Translations under genes and position numbers: made by a program
Part shown: piece after piece, positions 30,250 through 39,645 of the stretch
Layout: each line of letters begins with the position of its first letter
Numbering within the stretch: the stretch's first letter is position 1
Assembly: GCF_934561735.1 (NCBI RefSeq)
Contig: NZ_CAKTGT010000002.1
Coordinates: 62,001 to 126,000, forward strand
Direction: 5' to 3'
DNA: 64,000 nt
DNA from: an uncultured Eubacterium sp.
GTDB lineage: Bacteria; Bacillota; Clostridia; Oscillospirales; Acutalibacteraceae
The notes under the pieces: generated by a model
The model's input: the letters and a program-made list of their open reading frames with translations, nothing else
Databases searched by the model: none
Told to the model about the DNA's origin: nothing

Positions 30250-32652
30250 TTACTGTGTCACCACCGATGAAACAGATTCATCTGATTTAATTATTACATT
30301 TTGTTTTTTATCTTTTTTTGGCATATATTCAAGCGCTTGAGTTATAACCTCGTCAAAGGAGTTTACGGGAATAAACCTAACCGCTGTTTTAACCTCTGTG
30401 CCTATTTCTGCCAAATCTTTAAAGTTATCCTTTGGAATAATTACTGTATCACAACCTGCTTTGTATGCAGCCATCGATTTTTCTTTTAAACCGCCTATAG
30501 GAAGTGCTTTGCCTTTAAGTGAAATTTCACCGGTCATAGCAACATTCTTTTTAATAGGAATACCTGTAAGTTCGCTTACAAGTGCGGTTGTGATTGCAAG
30601 ACCTGCAGACGGTCCGTCTTTTGGAATTGCAGCTTCAGGTGCATGAATATGTATATCTTTTGTTTTGTAGAAGTCCGATTTAATACCGTATTGTTCTGAT
30701 TTGCTTCTTACATAACTTACTGCGGTTTTGGCACTTTCTTTCATAACATCACCGAGATTACCTGTAAGCTCGATTTTACCGGAACCGTCAAGTGCAGATA
30801 TTTCTATCGGAAGCATTGTGCCTCCTACCTGAGTCCAAGCAAGTCCGTTTACAACACCGATTTGATTATCGGCAGGTATTTCATCTTTTGAATATTTCTC
30901 TACTCCCAAATAGTCTGAAATATTTTTGTCAGTAACCTTAAATGATTTTTTACCGCTTTCAAGCTCAAGAGTTGCTTTTCTGCAAAGAGTTGCAATGCTT
31001 TTTTCAAGACCTCTTACTCCGGCTTCTCTTGTGTAGCACTCGATGATTTTATATATTGCTTCATCCGAGATTTTAAACTCTCTTGCGGTTAAGTTATGCT
31101 TTTTCATTTCCTTTTTAACCAAATGAAGTTTTGCAATATTGAATTTTTCTTCAACAGAATAGGAGTTAAGCTCAATAATTTCCATTCTGTCATAAAGCGG
31201 AGCGGCAATGGATGAAGTATCATTTGCCGTTGTAATAAATAAAACCTTGCTTAAATCTACAGAAAAATCAATATAATGGTCATTAAATGAGTTGTTTTGT
31301 TCAGGGTCTAAAGCTTCTAAAAGAGCCGATGACGGGTCGCCTTTGTAGTCGTTTCCGACTTTATCTATTTCATCAAGCAACACAATCGGATTCATTGTTC
31401 CGGCGTCGATAATTGCCTGCATAATTCTGCCGGGCATTGAACCGATATATGTTTTTCTGTGTCCTCTTATTTCTGCCTCATCGTGAACGCCTCCGAGAGC
31501 GATACGAACATATTTTCGGTTCATGGATTTTGCAAGAGATTTAACAATACTTGTCTTGCCGACGCCCGGAGGACCGTATAAGCATATGATTTGACCGTTG
31601 TATTCCGGATTTCTTTTTAATACGGCGAGAGATTCGATAATTCTTGTTTTAACTTTATCAAGTCCGTAATGGTCGGCATCGAGAATTTTTCTTGACTTCT
31701 CAAGATTTATTCTGTCTTTTGAATATTTGCCGAAAGGAATTTCAAGGCATTTGTCAAGATATGTTCTGACGACCGTTCCCTCATGAGAACCCGATGGCAT
31801 TTTCACAAGTTTGTCACATTCTTTAAGAAGTTTTGTTTTTATTTCATCGGTACATTTCAGATTATTTACTTTGGCTTTGTATTCATCTGCTTCTTCAACA
31901 GGTGTTTCGCTGTCGCCGAGTTCATCCGAAATTACTTTCATCTCTTCACGAAGGTAATATTCTCTTTGACTTTTGTCTATTTCCTTTTGAAGTTTTTCTT
32001 GGATTTCGGCTTCAATTTCAAGTGAAGCGGTTTCTTTTTTCAAAAGAACAACAAGCTTTTTAATTCTCTCTTCCGGATTGAATTCTTCAAGCATTGCCTG
32101 CTTGTCCGAAAATGAGAAAAAGCTGTTTTCGCAAATATAATCTGTTAATTCATCAATATTTTCACAGCAAACAATTTTTGCAACAACTTCGTTTGAAATC
32201 TTTTTAAACATTGAAGCGTATATTTCATATTCTTTTTTAACAGTTCTGATGTATGCGGAATTTTCCGGAGATTCTTCAACATCATAAATCGGTGCTCTGT
32301 CAACAACAGCATTGAAATGGTCGCCGTCAGTATACATTGTTACAATGCTTGCCCTTGAAACGCCTTCAACAATTACACGAAGATTTGAAGAATTAGGTAT
32401 TTTAATCATTTGCTTAATTTTGCAAATAACGCCTACTTCAAACACATCTCTTTCTGTTGGGTCTTCTATTGTTGAATCAATTTGAGAAACAAGAAAAATC
32501 ATTTGATGCGTGTCCATCGCTTCGTTAAGAGCCGCAATGCTTTTCTTTCTCCCTACATCAAAATGCAGGTTCATATTTGGATAAACAACAAGTCCGCGAA
32601 GCGGGACAACGGGAATATCCTCAAAATTATTTAAATCAATATAGCTGTTCAT
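30250..32652 (-). CDS. lon: ATP-dependent protease Lon
   Basis: An 800-aa LonA protease: N-terminal substrate domain, AAA+ Walker A GPPGVGKT (near 360), Walker B VLLDEIDKV, and the Ser-Lys catalytic domain with PKDGPSAGLAI and GGLKEKSMAA. Cytoplasmic quality-control protease. Ends with a short acidic/polar tail. First gene of the lon-ysxC-lysA operon. Confidence 0.97.
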   Translation of the reverse strand: MNSYIDLNNFEDIPVVPLRGLVVYPNMNLHFDVGRKKSIAALNEAMDTHQMIFLVSQIDSTIEDPTERDVFEVGVICKIKQMIKIPNSSNLRVIVEGVSRASIVTMYTDGDHFNAVVDRAPIYDVEESPENSAYIRTVKKEYEIYASMFKKISNEVVAKIVCCENIDELTDYICENSFFSFSDKQAMLEEFNPEERIKKLVVLLKKETASLEIEAEIQEKLQKEIDKSQREYYLREEMKVISDELGDSETPVEEADEYKAKVNNLKCTDEIKTKLLKECDKLVKMPSGSHEGTVVRTYLDKCLEIPFGKYSKDRINLEKSRKILDADHYGLDKVKTRIIESLAVLKRNPEYNGQIICLYGPPGVGKTSIVKSLAKSMNRKYVRIALGGVHDEAEIRGHRKTYIGSMPGRIMQAIIDAGTMNPIVLLDEIDKVGNDYKGDPSSALLEALDPEQNNSFNDHYIDFSVDLSKVLFITTANDTSSIAAPLYDRMEIIELNSYSVEEKFNIAKLHLVKKEMKKHNLTAREFKISDEAIYKIIECYTREAGVRGLEKSIATLCRKATLELESGKKSFKVTDKNISDYLGVEKYSKDEIPADNQIGVVNGLAWTQVGGTMLPIEISALDGSGKIELTGNLGDVMKESAKTAVSYVRSKSEQYGIKSDFYKTKDIHIHAPEAAIPKDGPSAGLAITTALVSELTGIPIKKNVAMTGEISLKGKALPIGGLKEKSMAAYKAGCDTVIIPKDNFKDLAEIGTEVKTAVRFIPVNSFDEVITQALEYMPKKDKKQNVIIKSDESVSSVVTQ

Positions 32653-32680
32653 ATATTAAATCCTTAAAAATATTTATAAT

Positions 32681-32709
32681 ATTATATAATAAATAAAGAT
32701 ATATTTCAA
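32681..32709 (-). promoter_or_regulatory. Promoter of lon
   Basis: Minus-strand TTGAAA (32709-32704), 17 nt, TATAAT (32686-32681). No CIRCE-like heat-shock operator is visible. Confidence 0.75.
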
Positions 32710-32721
32710 TACTTAAAATTT

Positions 32722-32747
32722 AAAAGGTGTTCCGCAGAACACCTTTT
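32722..32747 (-). terminator. Terminator after spoVM
   Basis: AAAAGGTGTTC pairs with GAACACCTTTT around a 4-nt loop, T-rich on the minus side. It ends the long prpC-to-spoVM transcript, two nt after the spoVM stop. Confidence 0.9.
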
Positions 32748-32749
32748 AA

Positions 32750-32839
32750 CTATTCATCATAATTTATTTTCTTCACTTTAAAAATGGTTCGCAATATAGG
32801 TGCTAAAAGTTTTGGACTTTTGATAAGTATTACTTTCAT
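32750..32839 (-). CDS. spoVM: Stage V sporulation protein M (29 aa)
   Basis: ATG 32839 with AGGGGGAG upstream gives a 29-aa amphipathic peptide, MKVILIKSPKLLAPILRTI then FKVKK. SpoVM family hallmarks are present: MK start, short hydrophobic run, Ser-Pro-Lys, then an amphipathic helix with a basic end. SpoVM marks the convex forespore membrane and anchors SpoIVA in coat assembly. In B. subtilis spoVM sits at the end of prpC-prkC-rsgA-rpe-thiN, the same place as here. Confidence 0.85.
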   Translation of the reverse strand: MKVILIKSPKLLAPILRTIFKVKKINYDE

Positions 32840-32848
32840 TTTCTCCCC

Positions 32849-32995
32849 CTACTTTCTGCAACAGATTATAATTCCGAGGATAATAACTGCTATTGCAAGA
32901 ATTCGGGTAAGCCATACGGTCGGCAAACAGCAAGCCATAACACAACCCAGACCAAAAGCAATCCACAAATAATCTTTCTTGCACATTTTTTTCAT
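32849..32995 (-). CDS. 48-aa membrane peptide between thiN and spoVM
   Basis: ATG 32995 with GGGGGTG six nt upstream; the longer frame to 33064 lacks an SD. Two hydrophobic stretches (LWIAFGLGCVMACCLPTVWL and LAIAVIILGIIICC) occur around an Arg, with a basic start. Its place directly before spoVM suggests co-expression; function unknown. Confidence 0.7.
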   Translation of the reverse strand: MKKMCKKDYLWIAFGLGCVMACCLPTVWLTRILAIAVIILGIIICCRK

Positions 32996-33047
32996 AGCAA
33001 ACACCCCCGTAGCATCTGTGCTTACTATAATATATGCAAACTTGTAA

Positions 33048-33692
33048 TTAATCGTTACTTTCAATTAACAAAAGCGTTCCCGAATCAAGTGTAATTTCGG
33101 CAAAGTCTTCGTTTACAAAATTGCTTTGAGCAAATTGGTCGCCTTGATTTATGTCTATAGAATCTTTTCCATAAAATCCTGCCGTGTAATATGCCCCTTT
33201 AATTTTAACTCTTTTGCAATCGGAAAGATATGCAAACAAAGAAAAATTGTCATAATCCTTATTAATTATGCCTTTGTCTTTTATAAGTGAAATTCTGTTT
33301 TTTCTATTAATAATACAGCATTTTACATTGTGTTTTTGACAGTAATCAAGTGAAAGGATGTTTGAATATGTATGGTCCATTCGTGAGCCGATGGCACAAA
33401 AAATCTGAATTTCGCTGTATCCCCTTTTGACAGCTTCCATAACGCAATGAAACGAATCTGTAAAAGCTTTCTCAACTTCAAGCGTAATAATTTCGCAATC
33501 AATATCGGGCTTTTCGGAAGAATCAAAATCTCCTATGATTAAATCCGGAGTAAATCCTGATTTGATACAATTTTTATATCCGGAGTCGGCACAGATGATA
33601 TACGAATTTTTATCAATATTATCTTTTAAAAATTCAATATCGTTATCGGGTGCTCCTGATATTATTGTACATCTTTTTATTTGAGTTCCCAT
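33048..33692 (-). CDS. thiN: Thiamine pyrophosphokinase
   Basis: A 214-aa enzyme that makes thiamine diphosphate from thiamine. It has the ICADSGYKNC and LIIGDFDSSEKP motifs, AIGSRMDHTYSN, and the C-terminal SNFVNEDFAEITLDSGTLLLI. Overlaps rsgA by 16 nt. In B. subtilis rpe lies between rsgA and thiN; it is absent here. Confidence 0.94.
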   Translation of the reverse strand: MGTQIKRCTIISGAPDNDIEFLKDNIDKNSYIICADSGYKNCIKSGFTPDLIIGDFDSSEKPDIDCEIITLEVEKAFTDSFHCVMEAVKRGYSEIQIFCAIGSRMDHTYSNILSLDYCQKHNVKCCIINRKNRISLIKDKGIINKDYDNFSLFAYLSDCKRVKIKGAYYTAGFYGKDSIDINQGDQFAQSNFVNEDFAEITLDSGTLLLIESND

Positions 33693-34558
33693 TCTTTTAT
33701 ATTTTTAACCTCGTTGTACATTGATACATAACTTTCGTGTCGTGATTTGCTGATTTTACCGTCATTTACCGCTTCGATAATTGCACAGCCTTTATCATTT
33801 GTATGCGAACAGGTTGAAAACTTGCACTGTCCTATGTATTTTTCAAATTCTCTGAAGCAATACGGTAAATCATCTTTGAGTATTTTTTCGCATTGTTTAA
33901 ATTCCAAAGAAGAAAAACCCGGTGTATCGGCTATATATCCGTTGTCGATTTTAAAAAGTTCACAATGACGGGTTGTGTGTTTACCTCTGCCTAATTTTTT
34001 ACTTGTTTCGTCCGTTTTTAAATCCAAATTCGGAAAAATATTATTGAGCAATGTGGATTTTCCTACGCCTGTATTACCTGTAAAAGCAGAGCATTTGCCG
34101 TTTAAAAGGCTGAGAATTTCGTTTGCCCCATCACCCGTTGTATTATTGCAAATAACCACTTTAAATCCTGCTTTTTCATAAATGGTTTTATATTCGTCGG
34201 CACTGTTGTCCAAATCGGTTTTTGTAATAACGATTACCGGTTCGATTTTTTTAAATTCGGCAATAGCGATTAAATTATCAATTATTGTTGTATTGATTTT
34301 TGGGTCTACAAGTGAAGCAACAATAAAGAGTCTGTCGAGATTGGCAAGCGGTGGTCTGACAAGCTCATTCTTACGAGGATATATTGTATCAATCGTGTTT
34401 TCGGATTTGTCGTTTATGCTTATTTCAACATTGTCGCCTACAAGCGGAGTAATCTTTTGTTTTCTGAAATTTCCTCTTGCCTTGCATTCATATATTTCGT
34501 TGTCGGTATCGACATAATAAAAGCCGCCGATGCCTTTGATAATTTTTCCTTTTGTCAT
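33677..34558 (-). CDS. rsgA: Ribosome small-subunit GTPase RsgA
   Basis: A 293-aa circularly permuted GTPase for 30S maturation. OB-fold N-terminus, G4 ITKTDLD before G1 GNTGVGKSTLLN, G3 DTPGFSS, and a C-terminal zinc site (CKFSTCSHTNDKGCAI). Follows prkC, which phosphorylates the homologue CpgA in B. subtilis. Confidence 0.96.
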   Translation of the reverse strand: MTKGKIIKGIGGFYYVDTDNEIYECKARGNFRKQKITPLVGDNVEISINDKSENTIDTIYPRKNELVRPPLANLDRLFIVASLVDPKINTTIIDNLIAIAEFKKIEPVIVITKTDLDNSADEYKTIYEKAGFKVVICNNTTGDGANEILSLLNGKCSAFTGNTGVGKSTLLNNIFPNLDLKTDETSKKLGRGKHTTRHCELFKIDNGYIADTPGFSSLEFKQCEKILKDDLPYCFREFEKYIGQCKFSTCSHTNDKGCAIIEAVNDGKISKSRHESYVSMYNEVKNIKEWELK

Positions 34559-34610
34559 ATGTTTCTCTCAAATAACATCAACGGCGAGGGTGTCGCCGTT
34601 GAAATGTTCA

Positions 34611-36632
34611 TCAGTTGTTTGCTTCGGTTGGGGTTGTAGGTGTTGTAGTCTGCGTTGATTCAACTGTAGTTGTGTTTGTTGCGGCTGAAAAATCAATGTT
34701 AATGTCTTCGGATTTTTTGCCGTCAATGTGCTTGGTTTCGGTTACACCCGTTGATTTAAGAGAAACTTTAATGTTTTGAGCTTTTCCGTTCTCTGCCGTA
34801 ATATCGATAGGAATCGAATTACCGTCGAGTGTTACTTTACGGCTTGAATATGTGTCTTTTCCGAGTTTAACAATCAATGTGTCGGTTACAAAAGAGCCGT
34901 CATAATTTTGAACCATCGGAAGTTTAATTCCCACAGAATACTTAACTGCCTGTGCAGAAGTGGTTGTAATGCCGGAACTGATAATTACCTTTATTGAATC
35001 GGTAGTCTTTGCCTGTGAACCGACAGCCGGACTTTGCGAAATAACAACACCTTTTTTGATTGCATTGTCTTGTGTTACAAAAGAAATATTTGTAAATCCG
35101 AATTTTTCAAGGAATGCTCTTGCTCCGCTTTGGGTAAGACCTGATACATCCGGAACGGTTAATGTTTCAATAACTGTAGTTGTCGGACCTGCCGAAACAT
35201 AAATTGTTACTTCCTGTTCTGCCGATACAACGCTTGTTGCTTTAGGGTCGGTATATATTACTTTTCCTTCCTCAACATTATCGCTCGCTATATCCATAGT
35301 CTTAAAATTGTTAAGTCCTTCAAGTTGCAAGGTTTGCTGAGCAAGTTCAAGAGACAAACCATACACATTCGGCATAGTTATATCTTTATCGGATGAAGCA
35401 ACAATCAAAGTAACCTTTGAGCCTTGCATAACCTTTGAACCGGCTTCAGGAGATTGTTTAATGACCGTTCCCGGATCATACTGGTCGGATTTTTCGTATT
35501 CTGCAACGAATTCATAATTATATGAGCTGTTATCCTGAAGTTGATCATAAGAAAAACCGACGAAGTTTTCAAGCTTTTGAGTTTTGGTATTAAAGCCTGA
35601 TGTGAACATCATAATAATTGCAACGATTGCCGCAATCAAAACAACAAGACCTGTTATAATCGCAACGGTTATTTTTTTCTTTCTTGAAGAATCGTCATAT
35701 TCGGTTTCTTCTTCGTCATATTCATCGGAGGTATCAATTATCGGTTCAATTTCCTGTGACGGTTCAGGCACAACTTCGTTATTTACATAATTGAATGTTT
35801 TATTTGGGTCTTTAACAATTTCTTCTATGTCAAGAAGCATTTCCGTTGCGGATTGATATCTGTCTGCAGGATTTTTTTGCATAGCATGCATGCAAATTTG
35901 CTCAAGTCCCAAAGGAATATCGGGATTGATTTTTCTCAAATCTTCGGCATTGGAGTTTACTTGCATAAGTGCAACCGATACGGCACTGTCTGCTTCAAAC
36001 GGAACCTTGCCCGAAAGCATTTCGTAAAGTACAACGCCGATTGAATAAATATCTGCTTTTTCGTCGGTATATTCACCTTTTGCCTGTTCCGGTGAAATAT
36101 AGTGAACCGAACCGATAGCTTGTTCCGTAAGAGTTTTTGTATCCGAACGGGAAAATCTTGCAATACCGAAATCGGTAACCTTTAAGTTGCCGTTTGGAAG
36201 CAGGATGATATTTTGAGGCTTTATATCACGGTGAACAATACCTTTGTCGTGTGCGTGTTGAACGGCTCTTAAAATCTGAGTCATAAAGAAAAGTGCATCG
36301 TTCCAAGTGATTGAACCTTGCTTATTTATGAATTCTTTAAGCGTAATTCCGTCGATATATTCCATAACGATATATTGGAGCTTTTCGCCGAAATTTACAT
36401 CATAAACCTTAACGATATTTTCATGTGACAAAAGTGCAATAGCTTTTGATTCGTTTTTAAATCTACGCTTGAAATCATCGTTGTTTAAAAATTCTTCTTT
36501 TAATATTTTTACGGCAACTATTCTGTCGTCTACATTGTCGTATGCTTTATAAACAACAGACATACCGCCTACACCGATTATTTCCTGAATTTCATATCTT
36601 CCGTCTAATCTTTTACCAACATAGTTATCCAT
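34611..36632 (-). CDS. prkC: PASTA-domain Ser/Thr protein kinase PrkC
   Basis: A 673-aa membrane kinase that senses muropeptides. Kinase domain about 10-270: glycine loop GVGGMSVVYKA, Lys in VAVKIL, catalytic HRDIKPQN, DFGIARF. Acidic juxtamembrane region, one helix (VAIITGLVVLIAAIVAIIMMF), then three PASTA repeats (about 365-570), an extra extracellular domain, and a Thr-rich tail. Linked to its phosphatase prpC upstream. Confidence 0.96.
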   Translation of the reverse strand: MDNYVGKRLDGRYEIQEIIGVGGMSVVYKAYDNVDDRIVAVKILKEEFLNNDDFKRRFKNESKAIALLSHENIVKVYDVNFGEKLQYIVMEYIDGITLKEFINKQGSITWNDALFFMTQILRAVQHAHDKGIVHRDIKPQNIILLPNGNLKVTDFGIARFSRSDTKTLTEQAIGSVHYISPEQAKGEYTDEKADIYSIGVVLYEMLSGKVPFEADSAVSVALMQVNSNAEDLRKINPDIPLGLEQICMHAMQKNPADRYQSATEMLLDIEEIVKDPNKTFNYVNNEVVPEPSQEIEPIIDTSDEYDEEETEYDDSSRKKKITVAIITGLVVLIAAIVAIIMMFTSGFNTKTQKLENFVGFSYDQLQDNSSYNYEFVAEYEKSDQYDPGTVIKQSPEAGSKVMQGSKVTLIVASSDKDITMPNVYGLSLELAQQTLQLEGLNNFKTMDIASDNVEEGKVIYTDPKATSVVSAEQEVTIYVSAGPTTTVIETLTVPDVSGLTQSGARAFLEKFGFTNISFVTQDNAIKKGVVISQSPAVGSQAKTTDSIKVIISSGITTTSAQAVKYSVGIKLPMVQNYDGSFVTDTLIVKLGKDTYSSRKVTLDGNSIPIDITAENGKAQNIKVSLKSTGVTETKHIDGKKSEDINIDFSAATNTTTVESTQTTTPTTPTEANN

Positions 36633-36651
36633 ATTTTCTCCTAAATATATT

Positions 36652-37380
36652 TCAAATTGCGATTGCTACAACCGTAATGTTATCGTTTCCGCCGTTTCTG
36701 TTTGCTCTTTTAACCAATCTGTCTGCAAACGCATAATATTGACCGTCTTTTATATCTTCAGCCAATTCCGAATTATTTACGCAGTTGCTCAAACCGTCGG
36801 TACATAAAATCAATGTTTCATTTTCATACAAGTCAACTTCTGAAAAATCAACATCAATTCTTTTATCTACGCCGAGTGCTCGTGTAATTACATTTTTGTT
36901 AGGATGATGCTCGGCTTCTTCCTTTGTAATTTCGCCTCTGTCAACAAGATTTTGAACAAGACTGTGGTCAACGGTAATTTGTTCAACTCCGTTTTCGTTT
37001 ACCAAATAGGCTCTGCTGTCACCCGCATGAGCTATATATGCAACATTGTTTCTAACTACTACGGCAACAACTGTTGTACCCATGCCTTTTAAATCGGGTC
37101 TTGAGTATGCCATATCGTACACTTCAATATTTGCCGCAGCAATGGCGGAATCAAGCAGATTTTTGATTGAGGAATCACGCATTCTTTCGTTATATGACGA
37201 AGTAATTTTATCGCTTATTACTTTTACGGCAAGAGCTGAGGCAATATTACCGCCTGCAGCACCGCCCATTCCGTCACAAACAACAGCCCATGCAACTTCA
37301 CCGGGAAGTTCACCGACTGCATATGCGTCCTGATTATTTTCTCTGACTAATCCTTTGTCTGTTTTAGCAACTATTTTCAT
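36652..37380 (-). CDS. prpC: PP2C-type protein phosphatase PrpC
   Basis: A 242-aa Mn/Mg-dependent phosphatase that reverses PrkC phosphorylation. Metal-site motifs VRENNQDAY, VVCDGMGGAAGG, HAGDSRAYL, LCTDGLSN and NGGNDNITVV are all present. It overlaps rlmN by 4 nt and is 20 bp before prkC. Confidence 0.96.
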   Translation of the reverse strand: MKIVAKTDKGLVRENNQDAYAVGELPGEVAWAVVCDGMGGAAGGNIASALAVKVISDKITSSYNERMRDSSIKNLLDSAIAAANIEVYDMAYSRPDLKGMGTTVVAVVVRNNVAYIAHAGDSRAYLVNENGVEQITVDHSLVQNLVDRGEITKEEAEHHPNKNVITRALGVDKRIDVDFSEVDLYENETLILCTDGLSNCVNNSELAEDIKDGQYYAFADRLVKRANRNGGNDNITVVAIAI

Positions 37381-38414
37381 TGGATTTCACCTTCATTCTT
37401 CTTGCGTCTTAACTGACCGCACGAAGCATTAATATCCGAACCGAGCGTTCTTCTTATTGTAGCATTTATTCCGAGTGAATACAAGGTTTCACAGAAATTT
37501 TTAATTGAATTATCTGTTGAGCGTACATTTCCTCTTTCTTCAACATCATTTACCGGAATTAAATTTACATGACAAAGCATTCCGTCAAGTTTTGAGGCTA
37601 ATTCTTTTGCACATTCCTCGGTATCGTTGACACCGTTTATTAGCGTGTATTCAAACGATACCCTTCTGCCCGTCTTTTCGGCATAATTTTTGCATGCTGC
37701 AATAGCCTCGTCAACACCCCACTTATCATTTACGGGCATCATGGAAGAACGGATTTTATCATTCGGTGCATGTAATGAAAGTGTTAATGTTATGGGCATT
37801 TGCTCATTTGCCAAATCATACATTTTTGGCACTACACCGCAGGTGGAGAGCGTTATGTCACGCATGGATATATTAAGTCCTTTGTCATTATTAACTGTTT
37901 TTATAAACTTTATAACATTATAATAATTATCGAGCGGTTCGCCGATACCCATAAGAACAATATGAGAAATTCTTATATTCAAATCCTTTTGTGCAATATG
38001 TAACTGAGATTCCATTTCCGCAGGAAGTAAATTGCGTTTAAATCCTGCAAGCGTTGATGCACAGAATTTACATCCCATTTTACAACCGACCTGTGAAGAA
38101 ATACAAATGGTATATCCGTATTTATATTTCATAATTACAGCTTCCACATATTCCCCGTCGTATAATTTAAAAAGGTATTTAACGGTGTCATCAATTTTTG
38201 AAACATACTTGTCTTCGATTTTAACAGAAGGGATAAAATATTTTTCACTCAATTTCTGCCTTAAATCTTTAGAAAGGTTTGACATTTCATCAAAAGAATC
38301 AACGCCCTTTTCGTGTAACCACGAATAGATCTGCCCTGTTCTGAATTTAGGCAGACCTATTGAGGTGATTTCGCTATTTAATTCGTCAAATGTAAGTGAT
38401 TTAATATCAGTCAT
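37377..38414 (-). CDS. rlmN: 23S rRNA/tRNA adenine-C2 methyltransferase RlmN
   Basis: A 345-aa radical-SAM enzyme making m2A2503 in 23S rRNA. Cluster motif CKMGCKFCAS, substrate region LVLMGIGEPLDNY, and the C-terminal catalytic Cys in INASCGQLRRK. Overlaps rsmB by 8 nt in the conserved fmt-rsmB-rlmN-prpC order. Confidence 0.96.
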   Translation of the reverse strand: MTDIKSLTFDELNSEITSIGLPKFRTGQIYSWLHEKGVDSFDEMSNLSKDLRQKLSEKYFIPSVKIEDKYVSKIDDTVKYLFKLYDGEYVEAVIMKYKYGYTICISSQVGCKMGCKFCASTLAGFKRNLLPAEMESQLHIAQKDLNIRISHIVLMGIGEPLDNYYNVIKFIKTVNNDKGLNISMRDITLSTCGVVPKMYDLANEQMPITLTLSLHAPNDKIRSSMMPVNDKWGVDEAIAACKNYAEKTGRRVSFEYTLINGVNDTEECAKELASKLDGMLCHVNLIPVNDVEERGNVRSTDNSIKNFCETLYSLGINATIRRTLGSDINASCGQLRRKKNEGEIQ

Positions 38415-39645
38415 TTATCTTTTCCATAAGTGCATAGAAAAATCCGTCGCCGCCGCTTTCACTCGGAAATACGGTAACTTCATTTAATAATTTGAAATTA
38501 ACGTTATTTTGTAAAAACTTTTCAACAACCTTTTCGTTTTCTTTTTTATTGAGAGTGCAGGTAGAATATAAAATTCTGCCGTTTACTTTTAAATATTTTG
38601 ATGATGTATTTAAAATATCATATTGGATTTGCGGCAAAGCCTTTATATCATCAAGATTTTTGTATCTTATTTCGGGCTTTCTTCTGATTATACCGAAGCC
38701 GCTGCACGGAACATCACACAAAATTTTATCTGCAAAAGGTATATTTTCGTTATATACCAAAGCATCATTGACGGCTGTTTTTATATTATAAAGTTCAAGT
38801 CTTTCTGCTGATTTCTTTATTAAATCAACTCTGTGTTCATATAAATCAAAGGCGTAAACATTTGCTCCCGATTGAGCCATGGTGAATGTTTTTCCTCCCG
38901 GAGCGGCACAAATATCAAGTACGGTTTCTCCGTTTGTACAATCAAGAGCTTTTGCGCATGAATATGAACTGAAATCTTCTATATAGAAAAGTCCGTCTTT
39001 AAATGCTTTTATATTACTTAAATCAAAAGATGAGTTGATTTTTACAACATCGTTGTAAACTTCGCAGTCAATGCCGGCGTCTAAAAATTCATATTGAAGT
39101 TCGCCTTCATCAACAAATTTTCTGTTTGGTATTGCAAAAACAGGAGGTCTGTTATTAACAACTTTAAGAATAAAGAGTGTTTTTTCTTCGCCGTACATCT
39201 TCTTCCACATATTAATTAAATGTGGCGGACACGAAAACTTGATGCTCAAATCCTCTGTATTTTCAAGTTCATCCTTATTGTCGATTATTTTATGTAATAC
39301 GGCATTTATGAGTTTTTTATAATATGAAAGACCGATTGAATCGGCAAGTTCCACAGTTTCGTAAACGGCAACCGCATCCGGTACCTTGTCCATAAAAAGT
39401 ATTTGATATGCACCGAGATAAAGTAAAAATCTAACTTTTGGTTTAGTTTTAGAATCAAGAAATTTATTAACAAAATAATCAAGAGTTATTTTGCGTTCTG
39501 TAACACCGTAAACAAGCCTTGAAACAAACGCTTTGTCTTTCGCTTCAACTTCGGTCAAACCTTTTTCAACAGCTATATTTGAGTAAGCTCCGTTTTTTAA
39601 AATATCATAAATAATATCAAACGCCGTAAGTCTGCTGTTTTTCAT
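38407..39645 (-). CDS. rsmB: 16S rRNA m5C967 methyltransferase RsmB
   Basis: A 412-aa enzyme: NusB-like N-terminal domain (about 1-140) and a C-terminal SAM domain with VLDICAAPGGKTFTMA, DVPCSGFGIIRRKPEI and YSTCTLNKKENE (catalytic Cys). Full length; overlaps both neighbours. Confidence 0.95.
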   Translation of the reverse strand: MKNSRLTAFDIIYDILKNGAYSNIAVEKGLTEVEAKDKAFVSRLVYGVTERKITLDYFVNKFLDSKTKPKVRFLLYLGAYQILFMDKVPDAVAVYETVELADSIGLSYYKKLINAVLHKIIDNKDELENTEDLSIKFSCPPHLINMWKKMYGEEKTLFILKVVNNRPPVFAIPNRKFVDEGELQYEFLDAGIDCEVYNDVVKINSSFDLSNIKAFKDGLFYIEDFSSYSCAKALDCTNGETVLDICAAPGGKTFTMAQSGANVYAFDLYEHRVDLIKKSAERLELYNIKTAVNDALVYNENIPFADKILCDVPCSGFGIIRRKPEIRYKNLDDIKALPQIQYDILNTSSKYLKVNGRILYSTCTLNKKENEKVVEKFLQNNVNFKLLNEVTVFPSESGGDGFFYALMEKIND

